A stretch of DNA of 64,000 nucleotides from Ferrimonas lipolytica (GTDB lineage Bacteria; Pseudomonadota; Gammaproteobacteria; Enterobacterales; Shewanellaceae): positions 2,914,001-2,978,000 of the forward strand of contig NZ_CP051180.1 of the NCBI RefSeq assembly GCF_012295575.1. Direction: 5' to 3'. Under the pieces are notes generated by a model, which saw nothing but the letters and a program-made list of their open reading frames with translations, made no database searches and was not told the DNA's origin. The position numbers and the translations under genes were made by a program. Below are positions 15,631 through 24,873 of the stretch, piece by piece; the first letter of the stretch is position 1; every line of letters starts with the position of its first letter.

Positions 15631-18600
15631 TAAGCTGATTCCTTATTCAGCCACGAATTCAGGGCCTCAAATAGCTGTGGTAACACGATAGGCTTAGTAA
15701 TGTGGTCATTCATGCCTGCCGCAAGGCTCTTGTCGCGATCGCCACTCATAGCATGGGCGGTCATCGCTATAATTGGTATGTCGGTATTACTCTTACGGAT
15801 CTCTTTAGTGGCGCGGAGCCCATCCATTACTGGCATCTGAATGTCCATCAGTACCAAGTCGTATTGGTTGTCTGTCACAGCTTGCACCGCATCGGCACCA
15901 TTGACGGCTAAACTCACCTGATAGCCGGCACTTTTGAGCAGTTCGGTAGCAATTTGTTGGTTAATCAGGTTGTCTTCCACCAATAAGATATGAGCCTGTT
16001 CATTGGTCTGCGGCAATGGCTCTGGTTGTTCGGCCTTAACTGCTGGTTCAAACTTACTAGCAAAAGCATCAAGTACGGCGTCTTGCAGATCGTTCTGCTT
16101 AAACGGCTTCTGTAGCAGCGTATGAACTCGACCCTGTTTAACCTCGTGCTGTACCGACTCTCCCCGATAAGCGGTCATCATCAAGATTTCCGGCACAGTC
16201 TCAATGCCGTTTTGCTGCTGCAAATGATGGATCTGTTCTACCAGCTCAAGGCCATCCATCTCAGGCATCATCCAATCGATTAACACTAAAACCGGCTGAT
16301 GCTCCTTGATAAGATTAAGGGCATCGGCGCCGTTATCGGCGGTTTCAACCTGAAAGCCAAGATCCCGAAGGTAGGTGGAATAGATCTGCAGCGCGCTATG
16401 ATTATCGTCGACCACAATGGCTTTGCCTTGCAGCTGCTCCGGCAGCAGTTTGGTACTGCCTTGTGGCGCCTCAACCTGCAGCGCATCGATGGTAAAGCTA
16501 AAGGTGGTGCCTTCACCAATACGACTACTGACCTCTATATCACCGCCCATCATAGCGACAAGGTGCTTACAAATTGACAACCCTAAGCCGCTGCCACCGT
16601 ACTCACGAGTAGTTGACCCATCCGCTTGACTAAAGGCATCAAACAACCGCTTTTGTTGAGCTGCCGTGATGCCGATACCCGTATCGCGCACCCAAAACTT
16701 GAGGCTAACTCGACCGTTACTCTCTTTAATGTCTTCACAGCCCAGCTCAACTTCACCGTGCTCGGTAAACTTAACCGCATTAGACAGTAGATTAACCAAC
16801 ACCTGGCCAAGCCGGAGAGAGTCCCCTTGCACGTGCAAACCGGCGGTTATTGGCGCATACAGCAGCAGTTCAACGCCCTTCTCCTGAGCCTTAATTGCAT
16901 TGATCGACAACACGTGTTCAAGCACCTGATCAAGAGAAAAATCACGCTGTTCTAACTCAAGCTTACCTGCTTCAATCTTGGAGAAGTCGAGAATGTCATT
17001 GATGATACGCAGCAGCGATGCGGCACTCATCTTAGCTTTATCTAAGTAGTCTCGTTGGCGATCGTCCACTTCGGTACGCAAAGTTAGCTCTAACATGCCC
17101 AATACCGCATTCATTGGGGTACGGATCTCATGGGACATGTTAGCTAAGAACTCACTTTTGGTACGGTTAGCAAGCTCAGCGTCTTGCTTTGCTTCCAGCA
17201 GGGTAACTTCGTTGCCTTTTTGCTGGGTAATATCTTTATTGGTTCCCAGCAAACGCAGCGGCTCACCAAACTCATCAAACTCAACCGCACGGCCACGACA
17301 AAGGATCCAATGGTATTCCCCGCCTTTCCCTCGAAGGCGGAACTCCACCGAAAACGCTTGCTCGGGGAAGTCAAGGTAATCGTCGATGTAGCGCTCGACC
17401 CGCTGGCGATCGTCACTGTGCATCAAACTATAGAAGGTATCGATTAGCAGCGGGAACTCATCGGCCTCATAACCGAGCATGGTGTAATAAGCAGGGTTAC
17501 AGATCATCTGGTTGGAGTCGAGGTACCAATCCCACATGCCATCTTCAACTGCGTCCATCGCCAAGTGATAGCGCTGCTCTGAACGACGGATCTGCTCCTG
17601 CTGTTGGGCTTCACGGGTGATGTCTCGCCATACGGAAATCAGCCCTAATAGCTCACCACGACGGTTATAGAATGGCAATCTAAGTACATCTAGAAGTACC
17701 ATTTTGCCGTCGATCTCTACCCGTTCTTGATAACGGTCTGGAGTCCGCTTTTCCAGCAGCTCTGAATCCTCTTTGGCTTGTTGAGCTGCCCGCGGTGAGG
17801 GATCGATCTCAGTGACGGCGCTACCAATAATCTCCGATTCATTTTGGCCCAGCATCCGTTCTGCTGCTTTGTTACAGCCCAGATATCGGCCAGAGGTGTC
17901 TTTAAATACGATCGCTTCAGGAATAGCATCGATCAGGCTGCGCATCAGCGAAAAATCCCGTTCCCGCTGCTCATTCGAGAGGCGTAACCGTTCCGTTCGC
18001 TTGGCAACCAGCTTGTCCAAACGGCGGTTCTGTTCGGCCAAGTGGCGGGTGTATTGTTGATTCTCTTCAAAGGTTCTGGAGATCAACTCAAACCAGGTCT
18101 CCCACCCTCGCTGCACCCTCGTTGGTGGTGGCTGTGGTTGCTCTGTGCTGCGTTCCAAGTGAGTTAACAGTTGCGAAGCTGGGCTAACAAAGGCACGGCG
18201 AGTCAGGTAGTGCACTGCCGTCACCAAGATCGACAACGCCATAATAACGGTCAAGAAGGTGGATTCGAGCTGACGTAGGGTAGGTGCCATCATCTCAGCC
18301 TGTGGTTGCATAAACAGCAACCGCCATGGTGCCACCCCCATCGACATAGAGCGGATATAAAAGTCGTTAGTGATTAAGCCATTATCACTGTTAATCAGTT
18401 CTGAAACTGGCACATTATTAAGTGCAGGGGGCAATTTCTGACTGAGTTGATAGGTACGAGCAATCGACTCCTGATGCATATTGGGGTAAGACATCAGGTT
18501 ATTATTGTCATCAAGCAGCAACACCATACCTTCGACATCGAAGTAACGCTCAATCTGGTTGGCGAGGGTTACTAACTCAATATCAAGGAACAGCGCCCCA

Positions 18601-19286
18601 AGAAATTGATTATCAATGTATACCGGCATTCCTAATGTGGTGATGAGCTCACCACGCTCATCTCGGCGCACTTCGCTCCAAAACATCTTCCGCTCTGGGT
18701 TCTGTTGTGGCTGCGCTAAACCAAACAGCGGCGAGTGCAGAATGCTTTCACGGATACCGCCGTCTTCTTGAGGCCATGGATACACCGACATCATCTTGCG
18801 GTTCGAGATGTAATAGATCTGTGATGCCTTTGGCGCCATCCGTTTCGCCACTGGCAATGTCAGTGACATCTGGTGGAGCATATCCAGCTCGAGATAGAAA
18901 TCAGGGCTGCGCCCTGATAGCCGCCCCTTACCAACAATCAAGCCTATCCCCTCTTTAATCAGCTGATTGTCGAAGGTTTCTAACTCAAAGTAATCGTCGT
19001 GAGCATCAAACCGAGCTAAATCAGGGAAGGCGCTGACTCGGGTCACTTGACCAATGGTTAGATGGTTTACCGCAAAATCATGCAACGATTGTAATGCTCG
19101 CACGCTCGACTCAAGCAGCATATCAACTTGATGCGCGTGCTGAGTAATACGCCCAAACTTGTCATCCATTAGCTGCTGACGCTTGTTGTTGTAATCAACC
19201 GCAGCGGTAACCATAGCTAACAGCACCACAACCAAATAGGTATAGAAAACGGCTTTATTGTAGCGGCGAAGAATCGGCAATTTCAC
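15630..19286 (-). CDS. Hybrid sensor histidine kinase with two receiver domains
   Basis: A 1218-residue membrane sensor. Helix one is near residues 13-30, then a large periplasmic region of about 310 residues (probably dCache type), helix two near 346-365, and a coiled segment. Two PAS domains follow (about 460-705), the second with a PAC-like FRLRGKGGEYHWILCRG. HisKA has H719 in NMSHEIRTP; HATPase has DTGIGI and GGSGLGLSI. Receiver one has phospho-acceptor D1004 and receiver two D1148. There is no HPt domain at the end, so phosphotransfer must go to a separate protein. The ligand is unknown. Confidence 0.92.
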   Translation of the reverse strand: MKLPILRRYNKAVFYTYLVVVLLAMVTAAVDYNNKRQQLMDDKFGRITQHAHQVDMLLESSVRALQSLHDFAVNHLTIGQVTRVSAFPDLARFDAHDDYFELETFDNQLIKEGIGLIVGKGRLSGRSPDFYLELDMLHQMSLTLPVAKRMAPKASQIYYISNRKMMSVYPWPQEDGGIRESILHSPLFGLAQPQQNPERKMFWSEVRRDERGELITTLGMPVYIDNQFLGALFLDIELVTLANQIERYFDVEGMVLLLDDNNNLMSYPNMHQESIARTYQLSQKLPPALNNVPVSELINSDNGLITNDFYIRSMSMGVAPWRLLFMQPQAEMMAPTLRQLESTFLTVIMALSILVTAVHYLTRRAFVSPASQLLTHLERSTEQPQPPPTRVQRGWETWFELISRTFEENQQYTRHLAEQNRRLDKLVAKRTERLRLSNEQRERDFSLMRSLIDAIPEAIVFKDTSGRYLGCNKAAERMLGQNESEIIGSAVTEIDPSPRAAQQAKEDSELLEKRTPDRYQERVEIDGKMVLLDVLRLPFYNRRGELLGLISVWRDITREAQQQEQIRRSEQRYHLAMDAVEDGMWDWYLDSNQMICNPAYYTMLGYEADEFPLLIDTFYSLMHSDDRQRVERYIDDYLDFPEQAFSVEFRLRGKGGEYHWILCRGRAVEFDEFGEPLRLLGTNKDITQQKGNEVTLLEAKQDAELANRTKSEFLANMSHEIRTPMNAVLGMLELTLRTEVDDRQRDYLDKAKMSAASLLRIINDILDFSKIEAGKLELEQRDFSLDQVLEHVLSINAIKAQEKGVELLLYAPITAGLHVQGDSLRLGQVLVNLLSNAVKFTEHGEVELGCEDIKESNGRVSLKFWVRDTGIGITAAQQKRLFDAFSQADGSTTREYGGSGLGLSICKHLVAMMGGDIEVSSRIGEGTTFSFTIDALQVEAPQGSTKLLPEQLQGKAIVVDDNHSALQIYSTYLRDLGFQVETADNGADALNLIKEHQPVLVLIDWMMPEMDGLELVEQIHHLQQQNGIETVPEILMMTAYRGESVQHEVKQGRVHTLLQKPFKQNDLQDAVLDAFASKFEPAVKAEQPEPLPQTNEQAHILLVEDNLINQQIATELLKSAGYQVSLAVNGADAVQAVTDNQYDLVLMDIQMPVMDGLRATKEIRKSNTDIPIIAMTAHAMSGDRDKSLAAGMNDHITKPIVLPQLFEALNSWLNKESA

Positions 19287-19692
19287 AAGCAGTCGAACAC
19301 ATTAGGAGTCGTTGTTTGCCAGTGTATCAGATGCAAGATTGCCCGGTTACTACCAAAACCAACTTAAGCCGCGCTCTAATCGTCTATCAAACAATTTCCT
19401 TAAGGAACACATTTTCACACGCCAATGACTCTTTTAGCACCCACAGCTAAATTTCATTAAAAAGTAGAAGATAGATCCCATATGTTTATTTCCAACAAGT
19501 TACCAATGATAACTCGAGGTTAATTCAGGTAACCGGCTATGGAACGCTGAAAGGGAGTTCACAAATAATCACGCACCAATGTCACAAAAACACATCAGTG
19601 TAATGTTATCGCAAACCAAGAGACTTAAGATTCGCCCGTTTAGAAAGCGCCAAAGAGCGTCCAGTCTTTTCCGACACATTGCAGGGGTCACC
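19287..19692. other. Divergent intergenic region between sensor kinase and nucleotidase genes
   Basis: About 400 bases holding the promoters of both genes. I found no convincing binding-site palindrome. A plus-strand frame extends the nucleotidase upstream to 19579, but it encodes a basic, non-signal sequence and is most likely untranslated. Confidence 0.5.
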
Positions 19693-21882
19693 GTGAAAAT
19701 TATTAATCGTAGTTTGATCTGCCTATCTATCGTTGCTGCTTTATCTGGCTGTAACGATGACGATACCAAATACATCGAAGTTCCAACGGATCCAATTGAA
19801 GTTCCATCTCCATACAGCCCAGTAGTTGCTGAAGGTAAAGTTCTTACCAACACTCCTGACATCGTTGTTAAGAGTGACGATACCGATAAAACCGAAGTAA
19901 CCATCAGCATCGGCGCGACCTCCGATCTGCACGGTCGTATCTTCGGCTACGATTACGCTACTAACAGCGAAGACGTTGATGCTGGCCTTACTCGCGTAGC
20001 GACTCTGCTTGCTGATGCACGCGCACAAGATCCAAACATCATCATGATTGATATCGGTGATACCGTTCAAGGTAACTCCGCTCAGCTGTTTAATGATGAT
20101 CCTACTCACCCAGTAGTGTCTAGCTTGAACGCTCTGGACTTCGACGTGTGGGTACCGGGTAACCACGAATTCAACTTCGAGCGCTCCTTCATCGACCGTA
20201 ACTTGGCTAACTTCAACGGTGCCGTTCTGTCCGCTAACATCAAGTGGGAAAGCAACAGCGCTAACTACATCCGTGGTTACCAGATCTTTGAAGTTGATGG
20301 CGCTCGTGTTGCTGTTATCGGCCTAACCCCTGCTAACGTTCCTAACTGGGAAGCATCTGCTCCTAGCCACTTCGCTGGTTTGAAGTTTGAAGAAGAGCTA
20401 GCCTCTACCCAAGCCGCAATGGACGAACTGGTTGCTGAATACGCCCCTGACGTTATCGTAGGCGCCTTGCACTTAGGTCGCTCTGGCGAATATGGCGCTG
20501 GTGTGCACGACATCGCCGCTGCAATGGCTGACAAGTTTGACGTGATCCTAGCGGGCCACGAGCACGCAACTTACATTGAATCAGTAAAGTTGGGTGACGC
20601 AGAAAACATCGTCGACATCAAAGTTGCCGATGACAGCAACGGCTATGTAGAAGATAAGAGCATCTCTGGCAGCTACGACGAAAGCAACCGTGCTGAGTCG
20701 GTTAAGATCATGGAGCCTGGCAAATGGGGTTCTAACCTTGCGATTGCTGAAATCAAGCTGGCCAAGGTTGATGATAAGTGGACCATGGTTGATACCACTT
20801 TGACCAACGCCTCTACTAAGAACGTTGCAGAAGACACCACTTTGGCTGCGCAGTTCCAGTACGTTGATGACATCTCTAAAGCCGATGCTAACGAAGTAAT
20901 TGGTAACGTTGTTGGTAACTTCACTCCAACCTCTACCGGTAAGCCAGATATCGCAACCGAGTCTGACTACGATGGTGACGCTGGTCGACTGTACACCACT
21001 ATCCACTACGCCAAGGTACACGATACCCCGCTAATGGACGTAATCAACAAGATCCAGCTGGACGCTTCTGGTGCAACCATCTCAGCTGCTTCACTGTTCT
21101 CTGACTCATCTAATCTTGAAGACGGCGAAGAGTACACCAAAGGCAAGTCGACTAACCTGTACAAGTACGACAACACCTTGCTGGCGGTAAACATCTCTGG
21201 TGAAAACCTGAAGAAGTACATGGAGTGGTCATACACTTACTTCAATCAGTACAAAGACGGCGATCTAACCATCTCCTTCACTCCAGGTGTTGCTGCTTAC
21301 CAATACGACCAATTCGATGGCGCTATTGCGTACACCGTTGACCTAAGCAAAGCGGCTCAGGAAATGGATGCTGAATACAACATCACGACTGCTGGTGAGC
21401 GTATCTCCATTACCGAAATCGATGGCAAGCCATTCGATCCAGCTGCTACCTACTCACTGGCACTGAACAGCTACCGCTTTGGTTCTCAGGTTGCTAAATT
21501 TGGTTGGGCTTCAAATGACGACGTAACTTACGATTCGGTTAACGAAACCGTGTACGCCATCCGCGACATGCTGACCGAATACGTTATCGCTAACCAAGGT
21601 ATCGACGTTGCTGACTTCAGCGATAGCTTGAACACTTGGTCATTCGTTCAGACTCCAGCAATTGAAGCTGCACGCACTGACGGTGGCGCTGGCCAAGCGC
21701 TATGGGAAGACATCCAAGAGATGAAGACCTGTGTTCAGATCGATTGGTCTAACGCTAAGTACCCAGGCATCATGACTTCAGTTAACGTGAAAGATGCAAG
21801 TACGTACTTTACTAACACCAATTACAAAGATGGTGCTACTGCTGAAGAGCTGCACTTAGGTTGTAACATCGAAGCTAAGTAA
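19693..21882 (+). CDS. Metallophosphatase / 5'-nucleotidase family lipoprotein
   Basis: The GTG at 19693 has AGGGG six bases upstream and directly precedes a lipoprotein signal (MKIINRSLICLSIVAALSGC), so it is preferred over the ATG at 19579. The 729-residue product has a calcineurin-like phosphoesterase domain with DLHGR, DIGDTVQGN and GNHEFNFE, and AGHEHATY. A C-terminal 5'-nucleotidase substrate domain follows. The DLHGRIFGYDY start is closer to CpdB-like 2',3'-cyclic nucleotide phosphodiesterases than to UshA. It would scavenge extracellular nucleotides at the cell envelope. Exact specificity is open. Confidence 0.88.
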   Translation: MKIINRSLICLSIVAALSGCNDDDTKYIEVPTDPIEVPSPYSPVVAEGKVLTNTPDIVVKSDDTDKTEVTISIGATSDLHGRIFGYDYATNSEDVDAGLTRVATLLADARAQDPNIIMIDIGDTVQGNSAQLFNDDPTHPVVSSLNALDFDVWVPGNHEFNFERSFIDRNLANFNGAVLSANIKWESNSANYIRGYQIFEVDGARVAVIGLTPANVPNWEASAPSHFAGLKFEEELASTQAAMDELVAEYAPDVIVGALHLGRSGEYGAGVHDIAAAMADKFDVILAGHEHATYIESVKLGDAENIVDIKVADDSNGYVEDKSISGSYDESNRAESVKIMEPGKWGSNLAIAEIKLAKVDDKWTMVDTTLTNASTKNVAEDTTLAAQFQYVDDISKADANEVIGNVVGNFTPTSTGKPDIATESDYDGDAGRLYTTIHYAKVHDTPLMDVINKIQLDASGATISAASLFSDSSNLEDGEEYTKGKSTNLYKYDNTLLAVNISGENLKKYMEWSYTYFNQYKDGDLTISFTPGVAAYQYDQFDGAIAYTVDLSKAAQEMDAEYNITTAGERISITEIDGKPFDPAATYSLALNSYRFGSQVAKFGWASNDDVTYDSVNETVYAIRDMLTEYVIANQGIDVADFSDSLNTWSFVQTPAIEAARTDGGAGQALWEDIQEMKTCVQIDWSNAKYPGIMTSVNVKDASTYFTNTNYKDGATAEELHLGCNIEAK

Positions 21883-21902
21883 TAACTTCGGTTAACAGCA
21901 TT

Positions 21903-21932
21903 AAGGCACGGTATTTACCGTGCCTTTTTTTC
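21903..21932 (+). terminator. Rho-independent terminator of the nucleotidase gene
   Basis: A 9-bp stem GGCACGGTA/TACCGTGCC with a 2-base loop (opening to 4 or more when the last pair is unpaired) is followed by eight T. Confidence 0.9.
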
Positions 21933-22006
21933 CAACTAATTGACTCACCACTGAGTTTGCTCGAATCCGAATTTAGTCGTGAGTAAATTAACTTAGAGCT
22001 GTACCC

Positions 22007-23137
22007 ATGATCCGTAACTATGGCTTCACCTTCTTGATAGCTGCGCTATCAACCCTGATCTTTTACTTCTCTCCAAGTTGGAGTGAATCATTTCGGCCAA
22101 CGCAATCACAGCAACAGATATTTGTAGAAGCCAAAGTGGTAAAGATGATCTCGAGCCACCTTGCGCCAGACGCACGGGTGCCCTCGATAACGACGGGCCA
22201 GCAAGTGTTTATGGCCGAACTGCTAGAAGGGCCAGAGCAAGGCAAGCAAGTTAAGATCGACAACCCACTCAGCCGCCAACACAACGTTTACGTTGATGAG
22301 GGGGATGTATTTATCATGATGGTACGGCAAACCGTCAACGGCACCGTTTATTGGGCCTATAATCACAAACGCTCAGACGCTATCTACTTAATGCTAGCCG
22401 CTTTCTTCGCGCTATTGTTGTCATTTGGGCGCAAAGAAGGGCTCAACTCGATGGTCGCCCTTTACTTCACCGCAGCACTGATTATTGGGGTACTGGTGCC
22501 CTCCATCTTTGCTGGCTGGAATCCCATCCTCACCAGTATTGTATTGATGGCAGTGATCATCATAGTCAGCTTTATCTTGGTATCCGGTGCCAACCGCAAA
22601 AGCATCTGTGCCATGGGCGGTACCCTACTTGGTATTGTCGCCGCTGGCATTATGGCGCAGCTGTTTGGCGAAATGGCCAACCTATCGGGGATCTACTTAG
22701 ATAAGGGCGAAGACGTCATCTACCTCGCGGAAAACCTGATTCCAATTCGCTGGCTGATGTTTGTCGCCATTGTTATTGCTGCCCTTGGCGCTGTGATGGA
22801 CGTAGCTATCTCGATCGCTTCCGCTTACAACGAACTGCGGATAACCGATCCTAAATTAACACCAAAGCAGTTAGTGCACGCCTGTATGAACATCGGCCGC
22901 GATATCATGGGCACCATGACCAATACCTTAATCTTAGCCTTCGCCGGTGGCGCGTTAACGACCATCATGATGGTGTGGGGCTTCAACATGCCAGCAAACC
23001 AGTTTATGAATATGCCGTTGGTCGCAATGGCAGTGGTCAACGCCCTAGCCGGCAGCGTTGGTATCGTACTAACCATTCCATTTACCGCTTGGTTAGCACC
23101 ATACGTATTCAAACCGAATCAGTTAGAGCAGCAGTGA
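22007..23137 (+). CDS. YibE/F family membrane protein
   Basis: A 376-residue integral membrane protein. An N-terminal anchor helix is followed by an extracytoplasmic segment of about 90 residues and then seven or so hydrophobic helices from residue 125. Motifs LGAVMDVAISIASA and GRDIMGTMTNTLILAFAGGAL are characteristic of the YibE/F family, whose function is unknown. It stands alone between terminators. Confidence 0.85.
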   Translation: MIRNYGFTFLIAALSTLIFYFSPSWSESFRPTQSQQQIFVEAKVVKMISSHLAPDARVPSITTGQQVFMAELLEGPEQGKQVKIDNPLSRQHNVYVDEGDVFIMMVRQTVNGTVYWAYNHKRSDAIYLMLAAFFALLLSFGRKEGLNSMVALYFTAALIIGVLVPSIFAGWNPILTSIVLMAVIIIVSFILVSGANRKSICAMGGTLLGIVAAGIMAQLFGEMANLSGIYLDKGEDVIYLAENLIPIRWLMFVAIVIAALGAVMDVAISIASAYNELRITDPKLTPKQLVHACMNIGRDIMGTMTNTLILAFAGGALTTIMMVWGFNMPANQFMNMPLVAMAVVNALAGSVGIVLTIPFTAWLAPYVFKPNQLEQQ

Positions 23138-23228
23138 TCCGCAACCGCGGTTAACTGCGTTGTAGCAGTTCAACTATATTGGGCTAATGAACACAAGTTG
23201 ACATAAATAACTGGTATTTTTTAATTAA

Positions 23229-23254
23229 TGGGGCACGAAATTAGCCGTGCCCCA
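23229..23254. terminator. Hairpin between convergent YibE/F and PhoH genes
   Basis: TGGGGCACG and CGTGCCCCA form a 9-bp stem with an 8-base loop. The tails are T-rich but not uniform. Confidence 0.65.
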
Positions 23255-23266
23255 GTTTATTATTAA

Positions 23267-24658
23267 CTACAAATTTTCTTCTGCAAACGCCGCTAATCGC
23301 GATCGTTCGACCCCATCCAAAAAGACATTGGCGCTGCCGTTAAAGCTTTTAAAGCGCTCAACCGCATAGGTTAGCCCAGAGGTAACTGCAGTAAGGTAGC
23401 TGGAGTCTATCTGCGCCAAGTTTCCGCTTAATACTAATTTGGTGCCTTCGCCCATGCGGGTGATGATGGTTTTTAGTTGCGATGGCGTTAGGTTTTGACA
23501 CTCATCCAACAGCACAAAACTGTTTTGAATCGAACGACCACGCATAAAGTTAACCGACTTAAACTGAATATTGGCCTTTTCCATAATGTACTGCAGACTA
23601 CCTGATGGGCTCTCATCCTGCTTATGCAGTACCTCCAATGTATCGGTAATGGCCGCCAACCACGGCATCATTTTTTCCTCTTCGGTACCAGGTAAAAAGC
23701 CAATTGATTCGGCAATTTCGGGGGTATTACGAGTCACAATGACCCGACTATAGCGGCGGGTTTCTATCACCTGCTCTAAAGCTGCAGCTAACGCCAGCAG
23801 CGTTTTGCCTGAGCCAGCAGGCCCGGTCAGGATCACCACATCTATCTTTGGGTCTAGCAGTGCGTGCAACGCCATACCCTGATAGATATTTCTGGGGGTT
23901 ATCCCCCAAGCGTGATAGTGCATCAACCGGTCGCGACCCAAATCTCGAATGGTGACGTAGCGCTCGTCCAACTGCTTAACTTGGCCGCAAAACTGTTCAC
24001 CATCATCAAGCAGATATTGATTGAGGTAGAACTGTTGTTCTGCAAACACCTCGTTCTTTATAAGATGCTCGGTAAAACGGCCCTGTTGATTGCTCTTAAC
24101 TTCACCAACATTTTGCCAAAAGTCTCCCTCAAACTCGGCAAAACCTTTAGCCAAATAACGGATGTCATCAACCAACTGATCGCTGCGATAATCTTCAACC
24201 CAGCGGAGCCCTGCCCCCTTGGCTTTGATACGCATATTGATGTCTTTAGTAACCAGGATTACTGGCCGAGTGGGATGCTGCTGTTGTAGGTATAAAGCAC
24301 TATTAATAATAGTGTTGTCGTTACAGCTCAGAGGAAGAGATTGGCTTGGGGCAAACGTCGCTTGGTGGTCGGGAAAGATAAGTAACTTGCCACTGGGGAT
24401 ATCGATACCAGCGGCTTCTAATGGTACTCCCGCTAACAGCTCGTCTGGCGAGGCCGAGCCAACGCATTGCTCGAGCGTTCGCACCGCAATACGCGCATCA
24501 CGAGCGACATCCTTGTTGCGGTCTTTGATTTGATCTAACTCTTCCAGCACCGTCATCGGTACCACAACATCATGTTCTTGAAATGAATAGATCGCTAATG
24601 GCTCATGTAACAGCACATTGGTATCAAGTACGAATAGCTTTTTCTCAGACTCAACCAT
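23267..24658 (-). CDS. PIN-PhoH fusion protein (PhoH2 type)
   Basis: A 463-residue cytoplasmic protein. An N-terminal PIN nuclease domain (residues 1-150) has FVLDTNVLL, an acidic VLEELDQIKD and a later VTKDINMR. A PhoH ATPase domain from about 250 has Walker A GPAGSGKT and Walker B FVLLDECQN. This is the PhoH2 architecture, for which RNA helicase and ribonuclease activity is described in mycobacteria. It differs from the shorter PhoH/YbeZ protein. Confidence 0.92.
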   Translation of the reverse strand: MVESEKKLFVLDTNVLLHEPLAIYSFQEHDVVVPMTVLEELDQIKDRNKDVARDARIAVRTLEQCVGSASPDELLAGVPLEAAGIDIPSGKLLIFPDHQATFAPSQSLPLSCNDNTIINSALYLQQQHPTRPVILVTKDINMRIKAKGAGLRWVEDYRSDQLVDDIRYLAKGFAEFEGDFWQNVGEVKSNQQGRFTEHLIKNEVFAEQQFYLNQYLLDDGEQFCGQVKQLDERYVTIRDLGRDRLMHYHAWGITPRNIYQGMALHALLDPKIDVVILTGPAGSGKTLLALAAALEQVIETRRYSRVIVTRNTPEIAESIGFLPGTEEEKMMPWLAAITDTLEVLHKQDESPSGSLQYIMEKANIQFKSVNFMRGRSIQNSFVLLDECQNLTPSQLKTIITRMGEGTKLVLSGNLAQIDSSYLTAVTSGLTYAVERFKSFNGSANVFLDGVERSRLAAFAEENL

Positions 24659-24873
24659 GACGCCTCCGCTATGCTTCTATCTTTAGAGTAGCAACGGCAT
24701 TGATGATAGCGACCAGCTAAACATCAATTTTTTGCTATCAACAACACTGTATCACATGGCTAACGGCTATCATTTAACCATATAAAACAAGCAGGTGATT
24801 GCGAGGTGGTAATTGGTGTAAGATACGCGCCTTTTTGCGCCAGCAATTCGCTCAGTCAGGAGTTTCCCACGCT

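Noticed and set aside
19579..19692. Longer N-terminus for the nucleotidase
   Set aside because: The extension would bury the lipoprotein signal; the GTG at 19693 has a much better ribosome site.
20581..21021. Antisense reading frames inside the nucleotidase gene
   Set aside because: They mirror codon bias of the strong sense gene and have no start signals.
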